Source: Chitinophaga pinensis (GTDB lineage: Bacteria > Bacteroidota > Bacteroidia > Chitinophagales > Chitinophagaceae). From it: 64,000 nt of DNA. A program made the position numbers and the translations under genes. Each line of letters opens with the position of its first letter. The stretch's first letter is position 1. The notes under the pieces are model-generated. The model was not told where the DNA came from and ran no database searches. It was given only the letters and a program-made list of their open reading frames with translations. The stretch is taken from assembly GCA_945865295.1 (NCBI GenBank), contig CAMBDE010000001.1:1-64000 (forward strand), in the 5' to 3' direction. Positions 1 through 8,561 of the stretch are shown here, piece by piece.

Positions 1-393
1 TTCTTAGTAGATATCGGACATGAGCATATCGCATTAGCAGAAGCTAAGCGTTTAGGAATTCAAACTTTTGGAATGGTTGATACCAACTGTGATCCAAACA
101 AAGTAGATTTTTCTATTCCTGCAAATGATGATGCTACAAAATCAATTGCAATCATCACTAACTATATCACTGCTGCCATCGCAGAAGGTTTGGCTGAGCG
201 TCAAGCTTCTAAAGATGACGAAAGTGAAGTAGAAGAAGGAAATAACGAATTAGAAGTAAAGGCTAAGAGAATGGAAGCAGAAGCAAACGCAGAAGGCGGA
301 AGAGCTAAGCGTGGTGCGGGTGCTGCTCCTTCAGCTCCAGGTGCTCCTAAGCGTCGTACAACTACTGGTTCTCGTGGTCCAGTAAGAAAATAA
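1..393 (+). CDS. rpsB: 30S ribosomal protein S2, C-terminal part (gene starts before the window)
   Basis: S2 is a small-subunit ribosomal protein that joins late in 30S assembly. The reading frame is open from base 1 and gives 130 codons. The S2 signatures are clear: a GHEHIALAEAKRLGI segment, then VDTNCDP, then IPANDDATKSI. After the conserved core, from about visible residue 67, comes a tail of roughly 60 residues, first acidic, then rich in Ala, Gly, Pro, Arg and Lys. E. coli S2 has no tail of this kind, though Bacteroidota often add low-complexity tails to ribosomal proteins. The next gene is tsf, the usual rpsB-tsf order. The product is certain; the N-terminus is not visible. Confidence 0.97.
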   Translation, partial: FLVDIGHEHIALAEAKRLGIQTFGMVDTNCDPNKVDFSIPANDDATKSIAIITNYITAAIAEGLAERQASKDDESEVEEGNNELEVKAKRMEAEANAEGGRAKRGAGAAPSAPGAPKRRTTTGSRGPVRK

Positions 394-403
394 TACATTA
401 TCC

Positions 404-446
404 CAATTGGGTTATTGGTATCTGATGGGTACCAATGACCCAATTG
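404..446 (+). terminator. Long hairpin between rpsB and tsf
   Basis: A 19-base-pair stem (404-422 with 428-446) with a 5-base loop and two G-U pairs begins 10 bases after the rpsB stop. The following bases are TATTTTAATTT, so the U tract is poor. It may be a partial terminator or processing site that lowers tsf expression relative to rpsB, or a 3' end stabiliser. The structure is read directly from the sequence; the role is inferred. Confidence 0.6.
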
Positions 447-548
447 TATTTTAATTTATGTATACCAAATTCAATAAAATGGATTTGTTATTATTAAGTT
501 AACCAACGAAATAAAAATTCAATTTTCATTATTTTTAAAAAAAAATTT

Positions 549-1379
549 ATGAGCGCAATAACTGCTGCAGATATTAATAAATTACGTCAAGCTACAGGTG
601 CTGGTATGATGGACTGTAGAAAAGCTTTGACAGAAACAAACGGAGATTTTGAAGCTGCGATTGATTGGTTACGTAAGCAAGGTCAAAAAGTAGCTGCTAA
701 ACGTAGCGATCGTGAAGCAAAAGAAGGTGTGATCATTGCACAAACTTCTGCTGACAATAAAACAGGTTTTGTGGTATGTATTTCTTGTGAAACAGATTTC
801 GTTTCTAAGAACGCCGAGTTCGTTGCATTCGCACAAACTATTGCTGATGCTGCGGTTGCAAACAATGTTAAAACAGTGGACGAATTAAATGCAGTGAGCA
901 TTAATGGTACAACTGTTGCCGATATGATCAATGATAAATTAGCATCTATCGGTGAAAAGATTGCTGCTAAATTAGAAAGAGTCGATGCGCCATTTGTGGC
1001 TTCTTATATTCACGGTTCTTACAGAATGGGTGTATTGGTAGGATTATCTACCGAAGCAGCTGAATTAGGTAGAGACTTAGCAATGCAAATTGCTGCAATG
1101 AATCCTGTAGCAGTAGATGCTGATTCAGTGCCTGCTGAAACTGTAACGCGTGAAAGAGCAATCATCATTGATACTATGAAAGAAGATCCTAAAATGGCAG
1201 GTAAGCCAGAAGAAATGATTGTAAAAATTGCCGAAGGTAAGATTGCAGCATTCTTTAAGGAACAAACTTTATTAGCTCAGTCTTTTGTTAAAGACGGTTC
1301 TAAAACAGTGGGTGACCATGTTAAGAGTGTTGGTGCAGATATCAAAGTAATCGAATTCAAGCGTGTAGCATTGGGATAA
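549..1379 (+). CDS. tsf: Elongation factor Ts
   Basis: EF-Ts is the cytoplasmic nucleotide exchange factor that releases GDP from EF-Tu. The product has 276 residues, a normal length. Residues 1-45 form the UBA-like N-terminal domain, and the EF-Tu-contacting motif TDFVSKN lies at 82-88. The core and a C-terminal segment related to the dimerisation module follow. The start is the first ATG in the frame, behind a long A run (AAAAAAAAATTTATG), the usual leader style for this phylum, with no Shine-Dalgarno site. It lies 155 bases after rpsB and is closed by a strong terminator, so rpsB-tsf is probably the transcription unit. Confidence 0.98.
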   Translation: MSAITAADINKLRQATGAGMMDCRKALTETNGDFEAAIDWLRKQGQKVAAKRSDREAKEGVIIAQTSADNKTGFVVCISCETDFVSKNAEFVAFAQTIADAAVANNVKTVDELNAVSINGTTVADMINDKLASIGEKIAAKLERVDAPFVASYIHGSYRMGVLVGLSTEAAELGRDLAMQIAAMNPVAVDADSVPAETVTRERAIIIDTMKEDPKMAGKPEEMIVKIAEGKIAAFFKEQTLLAQSFVKDGSKTVGDHVKSVGADIKVIEFKRVALG

Positions 1380-1423
1380 GCCTGGTGCAGATTCCTAGAA
1401 ACTAGCCGTTTAAACGAATATCC

Positions 1424-1457
1424 AAAAGGGAGGTCAATGACCTCCCTTTTTCTTTTT
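1424..1457 (+). terminator. Rho-independent terminator after tsf
   Basis: The arm AAAAGGGAGG pairs with CCTCCCTTTT across a short loop (the pairing can extend through TCA/TGA). It is followed by a T-rich stretch at 1447-1457. It lies 45 bases after the tsf stop and separates rpsB-tsf from pyrH. Confidence 0.9.
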
Positions 1458-1504
1458 AATCCTTATTCAAAATTTGTATCTTGCAAGTATAAATCTCAAC
1501 GACT

Positions 1505-2221
1505 ATGGAGCCAAAGTACAAACGCGTCTTGTTAAAATTATCGGGGGAAGCCTTATTGGGAAATGAAAGAAATGGCGATCCATTTAACCCAAAAATTATA
1601 GAACAATACGCCAATGAAATCAAGCAATTGGTGGACTTGGGTGTTGAAGTAGCGATTGTGATTGGTGGTGGTAATATTTACAGAGGGATGAACGAGGCGG
1701 ATAGTGGTATTGAAAGAGCACATGGAGATTATATGGGCATGCTAGCAACTGTGATCAACGCCATGGCGATTCAAGCCATGCTAGAAAAAATTGGTGTCTA
1801 TACTAGATTACAATCTGCGATCAATATGGAGCAAGTGGCAGAACCTTATATCAGAAGAAAAGCATTAAGACATTTAGAAAAAGGACGTGTAGTCATTTTT
1901 GGTGCAGGCACAGGTAATCCTTATTTCACAACAGATACAGCCGGATCATTAAGAGCCATAGAGATGAAGGCGGATGTAATCTTAAAAGGTACCAGAGTAG
2001 ATGGGGTATATGATGCAGATCCAGAGAAAAATCCAAATGCAAAAAAATTCGAGACCATCAGTTTCCAAGATTGTATCTCAAAGAATTTGAAAGTAATGGA
2101 TATGACGGCATTTACCTTATGTATGGAGAATAAATTGCCAATCATTGTCTTTGACATGAATCAGCCGGGTAATTTAATGAAGATTGTACAGGGTGAATCA
2201 GTAGGAACCCTCGTAAAATAG
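1505..2221 (+). CDS. pyrH: UMP kinase
   Basis: This cytoplasmic enzyme phosphorylates UMP to UDP with ATP in pyrimidine nucleotide synthesis. It belongs to the amino-acid-kinase fold, not the NMP-kinase fold. The 238-residue length is typical. The N-terminal nucleotide site [11 protein letters not shown] is at about 9-19, IGGGNIYRG at 53-61, and the [13 protein letters not shown] segment near 137. The start ATG gives the usual N-terminus. Its neighbour tsf is the usual one in many bacteria (rpsB-tsf-pyrH-frr); frr does not follow here. A TATCTTGC element at 1477-1484 resembles a degenerate phylum-type -7 box, so pyrH may have its own promoter. Confidence 0.97.
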   Translation: MEPKYKRVLLKLSGEALLGNERNGDPFNPKIIEQYANEIKQLVDLGVEVAIVIGGGNIYRGMNEADSGIERAHGDYMGMLATVINAMAIQAMLEKIGVYTRLQSAINMEQVAEPYIRRKALRHLEKGRVVIFGAGTGNPYFTTDTAGSLRAIEMKADVILKGTRVDGVYDADPEKNPNAKKFETISFQDCISKNLKVMDMTAFTLCMENKLPIIVFDMNQPGNLMKIVQGESVGTLVK

Positions 2222-2250
2222 AACTTAAGTCAATTCCAATCCGCCGCTGA

Positions 2251-2283
2251 TGTAAAAAACCCTGCTAAATTGCATTTTTTACA
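2251..2283 (+). terminator. Weak AT-rich hairpin after pyrH
   Basis: TGTAAAAAA (2251-2259) is complementary to TTTTTTACA (2275-2283) across a 15-base loop. There is no GC-rich stem, so termination would be inefficient. It could also lie in the leader of the following TolC-like gene, whose start is 23 bases further on. Confidence 0.3.
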
Positions 2284-2305
2284 ATCGCTGGATTAAATTT
2301 ATAGT

Positions 2306-3616
2306 ATGCAAAAAAATAGTTTCATCGTCTTATTATTGGTGCTTTTATTTTCACAAGAAAAAATTGCTGCACAAAATAATTTAAGTTTAAAAGAGGCAGT
2401 GACCATTGCCATCCAAAATAGTTACGATATTAAGTTGGTAGAAAACTCCTTATCAATCGCCCAAAATAATAACAATTACGGCGTTGCTGGGGGATTACCA
2501 ACTGTTACTGCAAATGGTACCAACAACAATACACTCACTACAATCAACCAAACATTTCCTGATCCATCCAGGAATACCACAAGAAATGGCGTGGATGGAT
2601 CTACATTAAATGGAGGTTTATCGGCAACAATGATCTTGTTCAATGGCTATAGAATTGCTGCCACTAAAGATCGTCTAGCAAGTATCCAAAAACAAACAGA
2701 AGCTGTATTGCAAGTTCAAATGTTGAACACGAGTTCAACAGTGATGCAACAATATTATAATGTCATCAGACAGACTGCGTTTTTAAAAACAATCGAAAAA
2801 TCAATTGAAGCTTCTGAACAAAGAGTTGCGATTGTAAAAACAAGACAAGAACTTGGTGTAGCCAATCAAGCAGATTTATTACAATCTAGTTTAGATTTAA
2901 ATGCCTTATTACAAGCCAAGCAAAATCAGTTACTGGTATTAGATCAAGTAAAAGCAGATTTATACAATAGCATGGTGGTGCCAGCAAATTCAAATTATAT
3001 TTTCACTGATATTATTCAGGTAGATCAAAAAATGATTTTGTCTGATGTAGAATCTAAAATGAAAGCGCACCCATTGCTACAATCTGCACAGCAATTGATC
3101 AATGTCAATCAGTTTTTAGAAAAAGAAACAAAAGCATTGATGTATCCAACCTTGAGAGCAAATACAGGATTCAATTACAATAGCAATAAATCAGCAGCGG
3201 GTTTTATCTTATTAAATGAAAGCTATGGTCCATTCTTGGGATTCAATTTGAGTATTCCAATTTATACAGGTAGTTCAAACAAGCGTGCTTATAAAAATGC
3301 ACAGATTAATACGGTGAGTGCAAAAATACAATATGACAATACTGCACAAAATTTAGCAACAGAATTATTTAAAACCTATCAGAACTATCAAAATAGTTTA
3401 AAGCAAACGCCAACCGAAATACAGAACTATGAAATGTCAGATGCTTTATTGACCTTGGTGATGGATAAATTTAAATTAGGACAAGCCACTATTGTAGATG
3501 TAAAACAAGCACAACAAAGTTTTGAAACAGCCGGCTTTAGATTAACAAGTTTAAGATTCAGTGCAAAAATTGCTGAGATCGAATTAAAGCGTTTATCTAA
3601 TCAATTGACATTTTAA
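2306..3616 (+). CDS. TolC family outer-membrane efflux protein (orphan)
   Basis: TolC proteins are outer-membrane trimers that form the exit duct for RND, ABC or type I secretion pumps. This one has 436 residues. The signal peptide is residues 1-22 (hydrophobic LLLVLLF, ending AAAQ). The rest shows the two-fold repeated helical/beta-strand pattern of the family, starting SLKEAVTIAIQNSYDIKLVE, with the second repeat near residue 245. It has no pump or adaptor gene on its own strand. It converges on the RND operon at 3727-10516, which carries its own TolC, so its partner is unknown. A double terminator follows. Confidence 0.9.
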   Translation: MQKNSFIVLLLVLLFSQEKIAAQNNLSLKEAVTIAIQNSYDIKLVENSLSIAQNNNNYGVAGGLPTVTANGTNNNTLTTINQTFPDPSRNTTRNGVDGSTLNGGLSATMILFNGYRIAATKDRLASIQKQTEAVLQVQMLNTSSTVMQQYYNVIRQTAFLKTIEKSIEASEQRVAIVKTRQELGVANQADLLQSSLDLNALLQAKQNQLLVLDQVKADLYNSMVVPANSNYIFTDIIQVDQKMILSDVESKMKAHPLLQSAQQLINVNQFLEKETKALMYPTLRANTGFNYNSNKSAAGFILLNESYGPFLGFNLSIPIYTGSSNKRAYKNAQINTVSAKIQYDNTAQNLATELFKTYQNYQNSLKQTPTEIQNYEMSDALLTLVMDKFKLGQATIVDVKQAQQSFETAGFRLTSLRFSAKIAEIELKRLSNQLTF

Positions 3617-3634
3617 CTAATACATATAAGTAAT

Positions 3635-3668
3635 AAAAAAAGGGCGCATCTTGATGCGCCCTTTTTTT
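3635..3668. terminator. Bidirectional terminator between convergent tolC-like and RND genes
   Basis: The arm AAAAAAAGGGCGCATC pairs with GATGCGCCCTTTTTTT over a two-base TT gap, so the effective loop must be a little larger. The flanking A and T runs make it a terminator on both strands. It lies 18 bases after the plus-strand TolC stop. Confidence 0.92.
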
Positions 3669-3686
3669 GCAATAATATCTTTTATC

Positions 3687-3728
3687 TTAATAACCCCTCG
3701 AATAATTCGAGGGGTTATTAATTTTTTT
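3687..3728. terminator. Second hairpin terminator at the same convergent junction
   Basis: A perfect 16-base-pair stem (3687-3702 with 3706-3721, core CCCCTCGAA/TTCGAGGGG) is followed on the plus strand by seven T. It ends at the stop codon of the minus-strand RND gene (3727-3729). It backs up the terminator at 3635-3668 and probably insulates the two convergent units. Confidence 0.85.
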
Positions 3729-6700
3729 AAAACCATGAGCCGTTGAATGTGGTATCGCCATTCGCATTGTTTTTTGCAGCCCTTCTTTTCACTTGTCTAT
3801 TGTGTATCCATGTGCTTACAAACATCAATGGAATGAATACAAAAGTTAAAGGAGGAATACCCAACATGCTAATCCACTTGCCACCAAATTGACGACGCAT
3901 TGGACGACGCAATCTTTCTGCAATTAAATACATAGCAGGAACAATGAACAAAGTCATAAAGAACGCAAAAGCCAATCCAAAGATAATGGTCCAGCTTAAA
4001 GGCTTCCAGAATGCAACGTTATCGCCACCAAAGAAGATATGTGGGTTGAGTTCACTAAATAAAGTCACAAAGTTGATATTGAATCCAACTGCAATTGGAA
4101 TGAAGCCAAGGATGGCTGCAAGTGCGGTCAACATTACAGGAATAATTCTTGTCTTACCAGCCTGGATCACAGCCTCTCTTGTTTTGTAACCACGGCTTCT
4201 TAATTCGTCCGCAAATTCAATTACAAGGATACCGTTTTTAACAACGATACCAGCTAGTCCAACAATACCAAGACCAGTCATGATACCAGACACTTTCATC
4301 CCAGTTAAAGCAAATCCTAACAAGACACCAATGATACTAAATAAGATCTCTGTTAGGATAATCACAGACTTAGAGATAGAGTTGAATTGTAAGACTAAAG
4401 TGAACAAGATCAACATCAATGCAATGATCAAGGCTTTTCCAAGGAATGCAACAGTTTCTAATTGTTGTTCATTCTCTCCGGTTTGTTTTACGGTCACACC
4501 TTCTGCAATACCTTTATAGTTTTCAATGTATTGTGCAATGACTGCGTTCACAGCAGTTGGGTTATACCCTTCGTTCGTCAATACATTCGAACGTAATTGG
4601 ATTTGTCTTTTTTGATTTTTTCTTTTTACGCTTCCTAAAGTACTTGTAGGTTCTACTTTCACTAAAGAACTGATTGGGATATTTTTTACCATACCACCTG
4701 CAGCCATATCACGGAAAGACAAACGCATATTTAATAAGTCTACTAAATTTTTACGTTGCATCTCTTGGTTACGTAATTGAATTTTATATTCGTCTTTGCC
4801 ATCTTTTATTTTGGAAATCTCTTTACCAAATAAGGCCGTACGAATTTGCATACCCACTTGTGCAGACGAAACACCTGCACTTAATGCACGATCTCTATCA
4901 ATGGTTAAGGTTAATTCAGGATTTTGCAAGTCCACATCCATTTTTAATTCTTCGATACCTGGAATCTGCGCAGCGTCTAAATAGTTCTTTAAGTCAACAG
5001 AAGTTTTGATTAATTTATCAAAATCTTCGCTCTGAATTTCAATGTTTACCGGAGGATCTGTTGGCGGGCCATTAGATTCTTGTGTGACTGTAATTTCCGC
5101 ACCAGGTATGCCTTTCATCTCCTTACGCACTGCATCTAGATAAGGTAAGGTAGAAACGCCATCACGTTTTTCATACTCCACAAAATTCACCTGTATACGA
5201 CCCAATTCAGATCGAGTACTTCTGTCTCCACTCTTTGGATCGCTGGCTCCAATTGCAATATTGGCAATAGTAGATTCTACTAGTGGATTTTTTTTACCAT
5301 TATCAGTACCCAATACTTTATTGACTCTTGCTTCTAAAACCTTCGTGATGGAATCGGTATGTTTCACTTCAGATCCAACTGGTAATTTTATATAAACATA
5401 AATTTCGTTAGGATCTGCTTGAGGGAAAAACTCAATACCTGTTCTTCCTGTACCAACGCTAATACCAAATAGGATAAAGGATAAGATCAATAATCCAAAA
5501 GTGGCAAATAATAAATTTACAGGCCTCCATCCAGTTAAAGACCTTCTTAAAATACGCTCATATAAATTCATCATATTCGGCAAGGTCTTTTCTTGGAATT
5601 GTTTGATTGCAGCTGCAATAAAATATTTATTTGCTACAACTAAAATCATAAAGAAGATGACTAAGTTCCCTAAGAAAGTGGCACCCATAATATCTAATAC
5701 GATTCCAAAACCAATTGGAATCCAGAAAGTTTTTTTCTTAAAGAGGGCAGATTTTGGTTCATTGCTATCATGCTCCTCGTGGTTCATAAAGTCTACTGCA
5801 AAAACCGGGTTCATAATAAAGGCTACTACTAAGGATGCGGTTAATGTAAAAATCAACATCGCAGGTAAGTAGACCATGAATTTACCAATGATACCAGGCC
5901 AGAATAACAATGGGAAAAACGGTGCTAAGGTCGTAATCGTTCCCGCTAATACAGGAATAAATACTTCACCTGCAGCCATTTTAGCCGAAGTCGTCGCAGT
6001 TAATTTACCCTTGCCTTGCACAAAAATACGGTGGGTGTTTTCAATCACTACAATGGCGTCATCCACAATAATACCCAATCCAAATAAGAGGGCAAAGAGC
6101 ACCATAAAGTTTAAAGTAATATTGGTGCCAATTAATAAGTTACCTGCTGGTAAAAATACAAAGGCAACAAACATACTCAATGGAACAGACAAGGCCACAA
6201 AGAAAGCATTGGTCACACCCATAAAGAACATGAGTACAATCAATACCAATATAAATCCAATCACAATGGAGTTCACTAATTCTGTGAAGGAAGACCTGGT
6301 TTTAATACTTTGATCTCCAGTAATCACCGTTTTTAAGTCTTTTGGTAAACTTGTTAATTTAGCTTCATCTATAATCTTCTTGACTGCATCAGAAGTTTCA
6401 ATTAAATTTTCACCACTACGTTTAATGATATTTAAAGTCAATACATTTTTACCATCTAAACGAGCATAGCTTTCATTTTTCTTTACGGTATCCACAATCG
6501 TTGCCACATCTTTTAGATAGATTGGCGCGCCGCTTGTATTTCGAACAATAATGTTGGCAATGTCGTTGGCATTCTTAAGTTGCCCTTTTAATTGAAGGTT
6601 ACGTTGCATGGTGCCTACTTCTAAAAGTCCACCAGATAAATCAAGGTTCTCTCTTTGAATCGCAAAAGTGATATCGTCGAATGTGATGCCTGAGCTTTGC

Positions 6701-7320
6701 ATTCTAAAATTGTCTACATTAATTTGAAACTCACGCTCAGGGGCACCCACTAAGTCTATACGATTCACTTGTGGAATACTTTCTAATTGATCTTTTAAGT
6801 CATCTGCATATTTCTTTAATTGCACCGAACTATAATTACCACTTATGTTCACATACATAATTGGCTGCTCACTAAAGTTCACTTCAATTACACGAGGCGC
6901 TTGTGTTAAATCATTTGGCAAGTCACTCTTTGCTTTATCTACTGCATCCTTTACTTTTTGTAGTGCAATGTCAGGTTTTACACTGGTGTTGAATTCAACG
7001 GTGATGGCAGAGAAGTCTTGTTGAGACACCGAAGTGAACTTACTGATTTTTACACCTGTGATGGCTTTGATTTGTTTTTCTAGGGGACGTGTTACTAAGT
7101 TTTCAATATCCTTAGGTGAATTACCTACATAAACCGTTTGCACGTACATCGTAGGAATCACAATCTCAGGAAATTGTTCTTTAGGAAGGGTTAGGAATTG
7201 GTAGATACCACCAAGACTAATAAACAACATCAATAAATAGATGGATGTTTTATTGGTGATACTCCAAGAAGTTGGTTTAAATTCTTTAAACTTTTCTTTG
7301 ATATTATTAAGTGTCGACAT
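3727..7320 (-). CDS. RND family inner-membrane efflux transporter (AcrB/HAE1-like)
   Basis: This is a proton-driven inner-membrane pump that exports drugs or other hydrophobic compounds through an adaptor and a TolC duct. Of 1197 residues, the first membrane helix is at about 25-43. The proton-relay pair is Asp420-Asp421 in GIIVDDAIVVIENTH, and the matching lysine lies in VVKNGILVIEF of the second half. The two halves repeat the helix plus porter-domain layout of the family. It is about 150 residues longer than AcrB: an insert near 515-580 carries extra hydrophobic stretches between the halves, and the C-terminus has one more hydrophobic segment. It is the last gene of the tetR-tolC-adaptor-pump unit, 24 bases after the adaptor. 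The substrate is unknown. Confidence 0.95.
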   Translation of the reverse strand: MSTLNNIKEKFKEFKPTSWSITNKTSIYLLMLFISLGGIYQFLTLPKEQFPEIVIPTMYVQTVYVGNSPKDIENLVTRPLEKQIKAITGVKISKFTSVSQQDFSAITVEFNTSVKPDIALQKVKDAVDKAKSDLPNDLTQAPRVIEVNFSEQPIMYVNISGNYSSVQLKKYADDLKDQLESIPQVNRIDLVGAPEREFQINVDNFRMQSSGITFDDITFAIQRENLDLSGGLLEVGTMQRNLQLKGQLKNANDIANIIVRNTSGAPIYLKDVATIVDTVKKNESYARLDGKNVLTLNIIKRSGENLIETSDAVKKIIDEAKLTSLPKDLKTVITGDQSIKTRSSFTELVNSIVIGFILVLIVLMFFMGVTNAFFVALSVPLSMFVAFVFLPAGNLLIGTNITLNFMVLFALLFGLGIIVDDAIVVIENTHRIFVQGKGKLTATTSAKMAAGEVFIPVLAGTITTLAPFFPLLFWPGIIGKFMVYLPAMLIFTLTASLVVAFIMNPVFAVDFMNHEEHDSNEPKSALFKKKTFWIPIGFGIVLDIMGATFLGNLVIFFMILVVANKYFIAAAIKQFQEKTLPNMMNLYERILRRSLTGWRPVNLLFATFGLLILSFILFGISVGTGRTGIEFFPQADPNEIYVYIKLPVGSEVKHTDSITKVLEARVNKVLGTDNGKKNPLVESTIANIAIGASDPKSGDRSTRSELGRIQVNFVEYEKRDGVSTLPYLDAVRKEMKGIPGAEITVTQESNGPPTDPPVNIEIQSEDFDKLIKTSVDLKNYLDAAQIPGIEELKMDVDLQNPELTLTIDRDRALSAGVSSAQVGMQIRTALFGKEISKIKDGKDEYKIQLRNQEMQRKNLVDLLNMRLSFRDMAAGGMVKNIPISSLVKVEPTSTLGSVKRKNQKRQIQLRSNVLTNEGYNPTAVNAVIAQYIENYKGIAEGVTVKQTGENEQQLETVAFLGKALIIALMLILFTLVLQFNSISKSVIILTEILFSIIGVLLGFALTGMKVSGIMTGLGIVGLAGIVVKNGILVIEFADELRSRGYKTREAVIQAGKTRIIPVMLTALAAILGFIPIAVGFNINFVTLFSELNPHIFFGGDNVAFWKPLSWTIIFGLAFAFFMTLFIVPAMYLIAERLRRPMRRQFGGKWISMLGIPPLTFVFIPLMFVSTWIHNRQVKRRAAKNNANGDTTFNGSWF

Positions 7321-7344
7321 ATGGATCGATTGTGCTTTTATGAA

Positions 7345-8523
7345 TTATTTAATGCTAGTACTGATTAGTTGACCCTCATAAATTGATTGATATCCTTCTG
7401 AGACCAAGATGTCGCCAGCAGCTAAACCGCTAAGCACTTCGATATTATTGCCATAGAATTCACCAGTGATAACCATTTTCTTACGTGCAAACATTTTACC
7501 GGCTTCCATGACAGCTACATAAACAAATTTACCTTTCTCATCGGTTTGTAATAAGTTCACCGGGATACTAATCGCATCCTTCTTTTCGTAGTCTTTGATT
7601 TTAACTTGTGCCAATAAATTTGGTCTAAAGTTGTTATCAATCGGCAACTTTGATTCAATATAAAAGCTTCTGCTTAATGGGTCAATGATATTGCCTAATA
7701 CATTCACTTTATTGTTGATTGTTTTTTGAATATCAGGGAAGGTTAAAGTTAGTTCGGTACCTACTTTTACTTTACCAGCATAATTTTCTGGTACCTGTGC
7801 AGTTAATTTTAGTTTAGAGGTATTCACTATTTTGATTTGACCAGGTCCCATGAATAAATCACCTACTTTCACATTCACTTCTTCTGCCACACCGTCTACA
7901 TCGCTATAAATACTTGTAAATGCCAATTGGTCTTTTACCATGCCAAGTTGCTCATTCGCTGCTCTTAATTGGCTAGCCAATGCGTCTGCATTGGTTTTAG
8001 CAGTCATCAATTGAATTTCACTACCAATATTTTGTTCCCAAAGGTTCTTTTGTTTTTCATATACCGCTTTTGCTAAAGCTGCTTGAGATTTTAAAGTCTC
8101 AATATTTTGTGTTGCAGCAGCAGCGCTTTGTTTAATCAAGGTATTGTCTAATTGTAAAATCAATTGACCTCTTTTTACCCTGTCGCCTCTTTTAATATAG
8201 ATTGCTCTCACTTGGCCACCGCCTGCACGAGGCGTAATATAAGAAACACTCTCAGATTCCACTTTACCTTGCAATTCGATATAATGTGTAAATGTTTCTG
8301 TTTGGATGGTATCTGTAGCAACCAAGATGGCTTTAGCTGCAGAAGCGCCTCCAGCTTTTTCTACTTCTTTTTCCAATGCTACTATTTGTGCATTCAAATC
8401 GAGTGCTTGCTTTTTTAAGCTTGCCAAAGATTTTTGTTTTGCTTCTACAGTATTGTCACCACCACCACAGGCAGTTACAAGAACAAGTAGGCTAAGGGTA
8501 AATAATGTTGCGAATGATTTCAT
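7345..8523 (-). CDS. RND pump periplasmic adaptor, HlyD/AcrA-like lipoprotein
   Basis: The membrane-fusion protein links the RND pump to the TolC duct. The product has 392 residues and a lipoprotein signal with lipobox LVTAC, lipidated Cys at 19. A coiled coil follows directly (LASLKKQALDLNAQIVALEKE). The lipoyl-like half motif GGGQVRAIYIKRGDRVKRG is near residue 100, then the hairpin helices, then the second half (YSDVDGVAEEVNVKVGD), then beta-barrel and membrane-proximal domains. It lies between the TolC and pump genes on the same strand. Confidence 0.95.
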   Translation of the reverse strand: MKSFATLFTLSLLVLVTACGGGDNTVEAKQKSLASLKKQALDLNAQIVALEKEVEKAGGASAAKAILVATDTIQTETFTHYIELQGKVESESVSYITPRAGGGQVRAIYIKRGDRVKRGQLILQLDNTLIKQSAAAATQNIETLKSQAALAKAVYEKQKNLWEQNIGSEIQLMTAKTNADALASQLRAANEQLGMVKDQLAFTSIYSDVDGVAEEVNVKVGDLFMGPGQIKIVNTSKLKLTAQVPENYAGKVKVGTELTLTFPDIQKTINNKVNVLGNIIDPLSRSFYIESKLPIDNNFRPNLLAQVKIKDYEKKDAISIPVNLLQTDEKGKFVYVAVMEAGKMFARKKMVITGEFYGNNIEVLSGLAAGDILVSEGYQSIYEGQLISTSIK

Positions 8524-8561
8524 TGTATCTAAATTTTATATTAATTGTGTATTTGTTTTAA

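Noticed and set aside
201-443. 80-codon minus-strand frame opposite the rpsB tail
   Set aside because: It mirrors the repetitive S2 tail and crosses the hairpin; nothing supports it as a gene.
5876-6313. 145-codon open frame opposite the RND pump gene
   Set aside because: It lies wholly antisense to a well-conserved gene, its sequence is low in complexity and matches no family; the same holds for the other long antisense frames at 3944-5872.
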